Shown: positions 15,938-20,750 of the stretch, piece after piece
Position numbering within the stretch: position 1 is the first letter of the stretch
How the letters are laid out: each line of letters opens with the position of its first letter
Notes under the pieces: generated by a model
What the model saw: the letters and a program-made list of their open reading frames with translations, nothing else
What the model was told of the DNA's origin: nothing
The model's database searches: none
Assembly (NCBI RefSeq): GCF_045124755.1
Contig: NZ_JBGVMK010000194.1
Reading direction: 5' to 3' (one strand)
Source: Succinimonas sp045124755
Lineage (GTDB): Bacteria > Pseudomonadota > Gammaproteobacteria > Enterobacterales > Succinivibrionaceae
Length of the DNA stretch: 20,750 nucleotides
Position numbers and translations under genes: made by a program

Positions 15938-16870
15938 ATGACAGCAGCTACAGAAAATACAGCAGTAACAGCAAATACTGAAGAGACGGCAAAGGCAGCT
16001 AAGACCCAGGCGGAGCTTAACCGCGGACTTGCCGAAATGCTTAAGGGCGGGGTGATCATGGACGTTACCACTCCGGAGCAGGCCCGCATCGCCGAAGAGG
16101 CCGGGGCCTGCGCCGTAATGGCTCTGGAGCGCATTCCGGCGGATATCCGGGCCGCGGGGGGCGTGTCCCGCATGAGCGATCCTGCCATGATTCGCGGCAT
16201 TCAGGATGCGGTATCCATTCCGGTAATGGCCAAGTGCCGCATCGGACACTTCGCAGAGGCTCAGATCCTGGAGGCCGCTGACATCGATTACATTGACGAA
16301 TCCGAGGTGCTGTCCCCGGCCGATGATATTTATCACATCAATAAGCATGACTTTAAAGCTCCCTTTGTGTGCGGAGCCCGGGATCTGGGGGAGGCGCTCC
16401 GCCGGATCGCCGAGGGAGCCTCCATGATCAGAACCAAGGGCGAGCCCGGCACCGGCGATGTGATTCAGGCCGTGCGGCATCTCCGGAAAATCACCTCCGA
16501 GATCCGCCGGGTGACCACCCTTGACGATGACGAGCTTTTCGAGGAGGCCAAGAGACTCGGAGTTTCTTTGGATCTCCTTAAAGAGGTGCGGCAGAAGGGC
16601 CGGCTTCCGGTGGTGAATTTCGGGGCCGGCGGCGTGGCCACTCCCGCGGATGCCGCGCTTCTGATGCAGCTGGGGGCCGACGGGGTATTTGTGGGATCCG
16701 GCATTTTTAAATCCGGGGATCCCGCAAAGAGAGCCCGGGCCATTGTGCAGGCGGTAACCAATTATCAGAATCCCGCGGTGCTTCTGGAGATCTCCCGGAA
16801 CCTGGGGGAGGCCATGGTGGGCATCAACGAGCAGGAAATCAAGCTGATTATGGAGGAACGGGGCAAGTAG
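15938..16870 (+). CDS. pdxS: Pyridoxal 5'-phosphate synthase, synthase subunit
   Basis: Condenses ribose 5-phosphate, glyceraldehyde 3-phosphate and ammonia into pyridoxal 5'-phosphate; the ammonia comes from PdxT. The 310-residue TIM-barrel protein has the catalytic residues in place: Asp42 in VIMDVTTPEQA, Lys99 in VMAKCRIGH and Lys167 in IRTKGEPGTG, each 18 beyond its B. subtilis counterpart. The N terminus carries an extra 17 or so Thr/Ala/Glu-rich residues that are not part of the fold. AAGGAG lies 8 bp before the ATG. This DXP-independent route is less usual in gammaproteobacteria, though known in some, so horizontal origin of the locus is possible. Confidence 0.97.
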   Translation: MTAATENTAVTANTEETAKAAKTQAELNRGLAEMLKGGVIMDVTTPEQARIAEEAGACAVMALERIPADIRAAGGVSRMSDPAMIRGIQDAVSIPVMAKCRIGHFAEAQILEAADIDYIDESEVLSPADDIYHINKHDFKAPFVCGARDLGEALRRIAEGASMIRTKGEPGTGDVIQAVRHLRKITSEIRRVTTLDDDELFEEAKRLGVSLDLLKEVRQKGRLPVVNFGAGGVATPADAALLMQLGADGVFVGSGIFKSGDPAKRARAIVQAVTNYQNPAVLLEISRNLGEAMVGINEQEIKLIMEERGK

Positions 16871-16881
16871 GCCACTCATCT

Positions 16882-16902
16882 CCCGGCCGCAGGGCGGCCG
16901 GG
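16882..16902 (+). other. Strong GC hairpin between pdxS and pdxT
   Basis: CCCGGCCGC (16882-16890) and GCGGCCGGG (16894-16902) form a perfect 9-bp stem with a 3-base loop 11 bp after the pdxS stop. There is no U-tract, so it is not an intrinsic terminator. It may stabilise the pdxS end of the message or set the pdxS:pdxT ratio. ATTGCGCAAT, a 10-bp palindrome, follows at 16945-16954. Confidence 0.55.
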
Positions 16903-16987
16903 GGATTCGGGCATCGCCTGAGAAACGGACACCGATATTCAATTATTGCGCAATTTCTGTTCAGAACCTAGCGAGGAGGATCACAGC

Positions 16988-17575
16988 ATGATAGCGGGAG
17001 CTTTGGCCCTGCAGGGGGCCTTCAGGGAACATCTTAAAATATTTGCAAAGCTGGGAGCGGATACCCGAGAGGTACGGCGGCGGGAGGATCTTGAGGGGCT
17101 GGACGCTCTGGCTCTTCCCGGGGGCGAGAGCACGGTGCAGGGCAAGCTCCTCCGGGATCTGGGGCTTCTGGAGCCGCTCCGGGAGCTTATTCTGGCCGGA
17201 CTTCCGGTTATGGGAACCTGCGCCGGCCTTATTCTGCTGGCCCGGGAAATCGGGGATAACGGCGAACGGCATCTCGGGACTCTTCCGGTGCGGGTACAGC
17301 GCAATATCTACGGCCGCCAGTCCGGCAGCTTTGTCTGCGAGGGCCGGGCCGGATCCTGCGAGAGCTTTCGGCAGGTCTATATCAGAGCCCCCGGCATTGC
17401 GGAGATCCTGGATCCGGAAACGGAAATCCTGGCAGAAGCCCGGGGCCGTATCACCGGGGTGCGCTATCGGAACCAGTTCGCCTTTGCCTTTCATCCGGAG
17501 CTTACCGAGAATACGGATCTCCATGAGCTTTTTCTGCGTTCCGTCCGCGCTCCTGCCGTAAGGAAGGCGGCATAA
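16988..17575 (+). CDS. pdxT: Pyridoxal 5'-phosphate synthase, glutaminase subunit
   Basis: Class I glutamine amidotransferase that hydrolyses glutamine and channels ammonia to PdxS; twelve of each form the complex. The 195-residue protein has the catalytic triad: Cys78 in MGTCAGLILLA and His169/Glu171 in FHPELT, along with LALPGGEST (41-49) and RNIYGRQSGSF. The start at 16988 is chosen for GAGGAGG 8 bp upstream and the family-like N terminus MIAGALALQGAFREH; a TTG at 16946 would add 14 unrelated residues. It follows pdxS by 117 bp that contain the GC hairpin. No clear terminator is seen after it. Confidence 0.95.
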   Translation: MIAGALALQGAFREHLKIFAKLGADTREVRRREDLEGLDALALPGGESTVQGKLLRDLGLLEPLRELILAGLPVMGTCAGLILLAREIGDNGERHLGTLPVRVQRNIYGRQSGSFVCEGRAGSCESFRQVYIRAPGIAEILDPETEILAEARGRITGVRYRNQFAFAFHPELTENTDLHELFLRSVRAPAVRKAA

Positions 17576-17622
17576 CAGATCTTTTTTATCTCCCTTTTTA
17601 CGGCGCCTGACCGCCCCGGGAT

Positions 17623-17652
17623 TTTACGGAACGCTTTTACCGGGAGTATAAT
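17623..17652 (+). promoter_or_regulatory. Promoter of the lipoprotein gene
   Basis: A consensus -10, TATAAT (17647-17652), has TTTACG (17623-17628) 18 bp upstream as a weak -35. It lies about 77 bp before the lipoprotein start. Confidence 0.5.
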
Positions 17653-17728
17653 CTCCTGAAGAGACCCGGCTGCCCCAGAGGCCCTCCGGGAGACAGATAA
17701 ACATAAGGTTAGAGTGAGAAGGGATTCT

Positions 17729-18274
17729 ATGCGGCATTCAGGAAAGATTATTTCAGGCGCTGTTATGACTATTTTACTTGCGGGATTACCCCTTTCCGGC
17801 TGCTCGGGCACTGCGGAACCGGAGATGCTGGATTACAGCGGCGGAGCCGCTGTGGGCATGCCCAACCCCTTCACTTCCTATCAGTCGGTGGCGGAAGGGG
17901 AGAACGTCGTGGGATTTACGGTAAACAAGAACTTTGTTCCCCCTGCTTCATGGCAGGGCCGGGCTCCTCTGGTGCAGGTTCTGGATTCCTATCCTGACCG
18001 GAAGAAAATGCTGCAGCTTATTTACGTGGATGCGGAAAAGCGCAATCTTTACGTCCGCTACTCCAAGCAGTTTACCTCCCGGGAGATGAACGGCGACTAC
18101 AATGAATATCCGGTGGAAAAGGACATTCCCTTTAACGGCGACACCGCTCATATCCGGGGCAGCAAGGAAGGCTTCTTTACGGCCGAGTTCAGCTGCCGGG
18201 GGATTTCGATAACGGTGCTCTCGGATCTCCCGCTGCAAGGAAAGGATATTGCCGGGATCTGCTCCGGAATGTAG
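17729..18274 (+). CDS. Lipoprotein of unknown function
   Basis: A 181-residue protein with a type II signal peptide: MRHSGKI, a hydrophobic stretch and the lipobox PLSGC, so Cys25 is probably lipidated and the protein sits in a membrane facing the periplasm. The mature part has no family I recognise. It contains a segment around GENVVGFTVNKNF, a YVDAEKRNLYVRYSKQF strand-rich segment and a second pair of Cys near the C terminus (FSCRG and GICSG). The start at 17729 is chosen for AAGGG 5 bp upstream; a GTG at 17714 has none. It is a single-gene unit with its own promoter and terminator. Confidence 0.8.
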   Translation: MRHSGKIISGAVMTILLAGLPLSGCSGTAEPEMLDYSGGAAVGMPNPFTSYQSVAEGENVVGFTVNKNFVPPASWQGRAPLVQVLDSYPDRKKMLQLIYVDAEKRNLYVRYSKQFTSREMNGDYNEYPVEKDIPFNGDTAHIRGSKEGFFTAEFSCRGISITVLSDLPLQGKDIAGICSGM

Positions 18275-18294
18275 TTTTTGTCCCGCTCTTAAAG

Positions 18295-18326
18295 ACCGTC
18301 GGCGCCAGAGGTTCCGGCGGTTTTTT
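18295..18326 (+). terminator. Intrinsic terminator of the lipoprotein gene
   Basis: ACCGTCGG (18295-18302) pairs with CCGGCGGT (18314-18321), with one G-U pair, and runs into TTTTTT (18321-18326). It also separates the lipoprotein gene from the convergent DUF6273 gene. Confidence 0.8.
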
Positions 18327-18356
18327 GTTTTCTGATTCCGGGGCCGCCGTTTTTTT

Positions 18357-18962
18357 TCAGGAAGGAAGGCGCACCCAAAGAGCCGGTCTTACGGCATAGT
18401 TATCGTCATAGCCGAAATCGAAATCCAGACTGCCGTCGCCGGTAATCAGACAGGCAGACTCCGGGCCGTAGTCCCCGGGGGTTCGCAGCCAGTAGCAGCA
18501 TCCGCCATTCAGGATATAGGTTCCGGCATCAGCCACCTCTGCTATGACATGCGGGGAAGGGGCACAGATGCGGGATTCCGGAGTCTTGAGCATGCGGTAC
18601 AGTTCGTCCTTGCTCAGAATGAAGATCTGATCCTGCGTGTCTTTGCCGTTCCCCTGGTTTTCCAGATCCGCCGTGATGATGAAGTTTCTTTCTTCCGGGG
18701 TGAAGGCTGCTTCCGCAAAGTCATGATTCAGCCATTTTCTGAGATAGCTGTGTTTCCAGAATACCGGTCTCAGATGCCTGGTCATGGGCTTATGATCCAG
18801 AGCATACCTTGAGAGCAGAAGCATCCGGCGTTCTTTCGGATCCTGCTCCAAAACCAGCCATGAAATCGGAGTTACACTGTCAGGGCCGCCGGCATCATCC
18901 TGATGACAGCGGCCGAACATTACATATTCCGTGCCGTCTGCGAGTCTTTGCCTAGCAAGCAA
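18357..18962 (-). CDS. DUF6273 domain protein
   Basis: A 201-residue protein consisting of one DUF6273 domain. Diagnostic segments are SWLVLEQ (34-40), RYALDHKP (52-59), LRKWLN (74-79), FILSKDE (114-120), YWLRTPGD (157-164) and VRPALWVRL (191-199). The domain is related to C-type-lectin/formylglycine-like folds of uncertain function, often in gut bacteria. The start is uncertain: TTG at 18962 has AGAGG 8 bp upstream, ATG at 18920 has only a weak GGA, and the frame stays open to a TGA at 19002-19004. DUF6273 proteins often carry extra N-terminal parts, so a truncated 5' end is possible. No signal peptide is seen. Confidence 0.75.
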   Translation of the reverse strand: MLARQRLADGTEYVMFGRCHQDDAGGPDSVTPISWLVLEQDPKERRMLLLSRYALDHKPMTRHLRPVFWKHSYLRKWLNHDFAEAAFTPEERNFIITADLENQGNGKDTQDQIFILSKDELYRMLKTPESRICAPSPHVIAEVADAGTYILNGGCCYWLRTPGDYGPESACLITGDGSLDFDFGYDDNYAVRPALWVRLPS

Positions 18963-19150
18963 GCGAGAAACCTCTGTCTTTGCCTGAATCCTTAACTGCG
19001 CTCAGTCTCAGGCGGAGACGAAGCGTCAGGGAAGCGGGGAACTATTTTCCGGCGGGGCGGTTAAGAACCATCCTGCGGATTTCAGGCAATATTTTCCGGT
19101 TTGCGCTGCTCTTATTTTGTGATTTACCTCAGACTCCCCTGATTATTTTT

Positions 19151-19198
19151 TTAACTTTAGGACTCTTTTTGGCTAATCTGTTAAGAAAACGTTTTCTT
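19151..19198 (+). promoter_or_regulatory. Acetyltransferase promoter with 16-bp palindromic operator
   Basis: TTAACT (19151-19156), a 17-bp spacer and TAATCT (19174-19179) form a moderate promoter. AAGAAAACGTTTTCTT (19183-19198), a perfect palindrome with a central CG, lies right after it, where a repressor would block transcription. Its form is that of a LacI/GalR-family or CRE-like operator. Confidence 0.55.
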
Positions 19199-19217
19199 TA
19201 CTTAGCAGGAGGTCTGT

Positions 19218-19787
19218 ATGGCTTATGGGAAATCTCCGGAGGCTGAAGAGGAGTTCGAATTCAACCTGATGGGCGATGATATTATCAAGGCCAAGGAAAA
19301 GGCTTTTGCCCTCTGTCTTAAACTGAGCGAAACCAGTCCCCTGAAGTTCAAGGAGTATTCGGCTCTTCTGAAGAAGCTTCTGGGCTCGGTGGGTAACGGC
19401 ATTTTCATCGAACCTCCCTTTAATTGCAGTAACGGCAAGAATATCCACGTGGGCAGCGATTTTCTGGTGAGCAGCAATGTCACCATCTCCGATGAGGCCC
19501 CGGTGTATATCGGGGATTACTGCGTTATCGGCCCCAATACCCTCATTACCACCGTGTCCCACCCGCTGTCTCCGGCCCAGCGCCGGGAGCATGTGGCCAC
19601 GGCGATTTCCATTAAAATCGGCAATGATGTCATGATAGGCGCCAATGTGGTAATCCTGCCGGGCATCACCATTGGCAATAACGTTATTGTGGCTGCCGGA
19701 GCCGTGGTTACCAGGGACGTGCCGGACAACTGCATGGTAGGCGGCATTCCGGCCCGGGTTATGAAAAACCTGCCGGACGATACCTGA
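19218..19787 (+). CDS. Maltose/galactoside-type O-acetyltransferase
   Basis: Transfers acetyl from acetyl-CoA to a sugar hydroxyl. The 189-residue protein has the Maa/LacA layout: an N-terminal helical cap, then left-handed beta-helix hexapeptide repeats (about 75-180; for example IGNDVMIGANVVILPG and IGNNVIVAAGAVV) ending with VGGIPARVMKNL. Catalytic His115 lies in TTVSHPLSP. The N terminus is somewhat divergent from Maa and LacA, so the sugar is not certain. GGAGG lies 5 bp before the ATG. The palindrome just upstream suggests control by a sugar-responsive repressor, although no such regulator or other sugar gene is in the window. Confidence 0.9.
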   Translation: MAYGKSPEAEEEFEFNLMGDDIIKAKEKAFALCLKLSETSPLKFKEYSALLKKLLGSVGNGIFIEPPFNCSNGKNIHVGSDFLVSSNVTISDEAPVYIGDYCVIGPNTLITTVSHPLSPAQRREHVATAISIKIGNDVMIGANVVILPGITIGNNVIVAAGAVVTRDVPDNCMVGGIPARVMKNLPDDT

Positions 19788-19828
19788 TTCTGCTGAGAAA
19801 TGTCAGAATTCAGGATTTATGTTTACTG

Positions 19829-19862
19829 AACCGGAGTGCTTCAGAAGAGCGTTCCGGTTTTT
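19829..19862 (+). terminator. Intrinsic terminator of the acetyltransferase gene
   Basis: AACCGGA (19829-19835) pairs with TCCGGTT (19853-19859), extended inward by five pairs including two G-U, around the loop 19841-19847. A T-run follows to 19862. Confidence 0.8.
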
Positions 19863-19916
19863 ATTTCAGGAGTTTTACGAAGTCATCTTCTTTCCCGCTT
19901 CCGGCCGCTTTTGCTG

Positions 19917-20073
19917 ATGAGCCCCGGAAATTGTTGCAAAAGCCACCCCGGAAATAAAAAAGCAAACGGTTATCGAGCTTTATACTGAGGGGCTGCTCTC
20001 TGCTGAAGCAGCGGCAAAGAAGCTAAATATGACTGTTCCGGCATTTTTAGATCTGGTGAAAGCGTCAGTCTGA
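19917..20073 (+). pseudogene. Frame-broken UPF0175-like antitoxin fragment
   Basis: Codons from 19930 to the TGA at 20071 encode a 47-residue segment (ATPEIKKQTVIELYTEGLLS, then AEAAAKKLNMTVPAFLDLV) that resembles the C-terminal helix-turn-helix of UPF0175-type antitoxins. There is no normal start in that frame; TGA codons precede it at 19915-19920. An ATG at 19917 lies in another frame. Removing one C from the CCCC run at 19922-19925 joins the ATG to the segment as MSPEIVAKATPEIKK. So it is either a gene broken by a one-base insertion, a sequencing error, or a fragment. No clear ribosome site and no partner toxin gene are seen. Confidence 0.5.
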
Positions 20074-20750
20074 TCGTTGTTTTTCAGAAGGGGGCTTTGC
20101 CTGCGCAGAAGACATAGCTCCTTAAAGTTCGGGGGAGTTAATTCCCCCGATTACGTACTCTCTTCAATCCCGCTCCTCCATTTTTTGCCGCCCGCTGCGT
20201 ATTTTGCAGGCAGATCAAGGGGTTGTCTCTCAGGAAGGTACTTGGCATACAGCTTTTTTTTTCAGGGGCAAGCTCAGTAATATGTCCCGTCTGTTTGCGG
20301 TTTTTTGTCCTTCTAAACTATAACTACTATAACTTTGCTCACCGGCTTTGGTCTGCGGGGCGTGATGTTGTTCGGCTCGGCAGCATCTTCATGCCTTTTT
20401 GCTGATCAGATCTGACGTGCATTCTTTGAATTTTCCCCTTGAATTTTTCTTGAAACACATCAGGGTTATGCGGAATTTCAGAAACGATTTCATCTTTGGA
20501 TTTTGATATGCACGCCCCTAAGTGAAATGGCGGCGGAGTCTCCCGTTTGCCTCGGCAGAGCTGAATCACCATATCTGTAAAAAGCAATGTTTTTTATCTG
20601 CTCTTTCAGCGTAAACTTCTCCCAAAACCGCAGTTGATCTAAATCCCCATTCTTCCGTCGCTATCCTTTAAAACTCAAGCCTTCTATTCGTGTTTTCGTA
20701 TTTTTTCCCGACTTTTAAGTTTTTGTGATTTTCTTTGCATAATCCTTGTG
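20074..20750. other. Gene-poor AT-richer stretch
   Basis: No gene could be supported on either strand. Open stretches exist but none has a ribosome site or a family resemblance. Visible items are a perfect 8-bp hairpin TCGGGGGA/TCCCCCGA (20129-20136 and 20143-20150, loop of 6, no U-tract) and a run of nine Ts at 20254-20262. Base composition is lower in GC than the rest of the window. Confidence 0.5.

Noticed and set aside
20339..20587. 82-codon open frame on the minus strand.
   Set aside because: No ribosome site, no recognisable domain, and an atypical composition; not enough to call a gene.
20151..20710. Minus-strand frame with coding-like pieces (for example a 37-codon segment ending at 20151) that could be a decayed gene.
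   Set aside because: The frame contains about nine stops in some 190 codons, which is about what chance predicts, and no piece matches a family I know.

Overview
This window looks like chromosome from a fairly GC-rich gammaproteobacterium. A FabA dehydratase sits directly downstream of a YcbZ-type Lon-like protease, an arrangement typical of Gammaproteobacteria. The tpiA and pfkA products are most like the enterobacterial types. A host-associated anaerobe of the Succinivibrionaceae kind would fit the mix (pdxS/pdxT, a DUF6273 protein, heavy use of CGG for Arg), but that placement is an inference and could not be checked here.

Layout. Positions 1-5290 are housekeeping, all on the minus strand: a zinc-ribbon protein, the Lon-like protease, fabA, tpiA and pfkA. 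Positions 5358-11348 are an accessory region. A very large protein that appears to be two WYL-type regulators fused in tandem (minus strand) is transcribed divergently from an unusual adenine-N6 DNA methyltransferase with an N-terminal helix-turn-helix; a TfoX-N domain protein follows the methyltransferase. The 350 bp between them carries inverted repeats built on the same GGACA/TGTCC half-site, one in the leader of the regulator gene and one over the predicted -35 of the methyltransferase gene.

Positions 11400-14058 hold two paralogous genes for small secreted peptides made almost entirely of Pro, His, Gly and Cys, flanking a membrane-anchored metallophosphoesterase. Both peptide genes have the same promoter architecture (two TGT[AC]AT blocks 20 bp apart, then 17 bp to TATACT), so they are probably controlled by one response regulator.

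Positions 14078-17575 form a vitamin B6 locus: a MocR/PdxR-type regulator divergent from pdxS and pdxT, which make pyridoxal 5'-phosphate from ribose 5-phosphate, glyceraldehyde 3-phosphate and glutamine. Positions 17729-19787 carry a lipoprotein of unknown function, a convergent DUF6273 protein, and a maltose/galactoside-type O-acetyltransferase behind a perfect 16-bp palindrome. From 19917 there is a frame-broken UPF0175-like fragment, followed by about 680 bp without a supportable gene.

The strongest candidates for something undescribed are the double-WYL regulator/HTH-methyltransferase pair with its shared operator motif, and the co-regulated Pro/His/Cys peptide pair.
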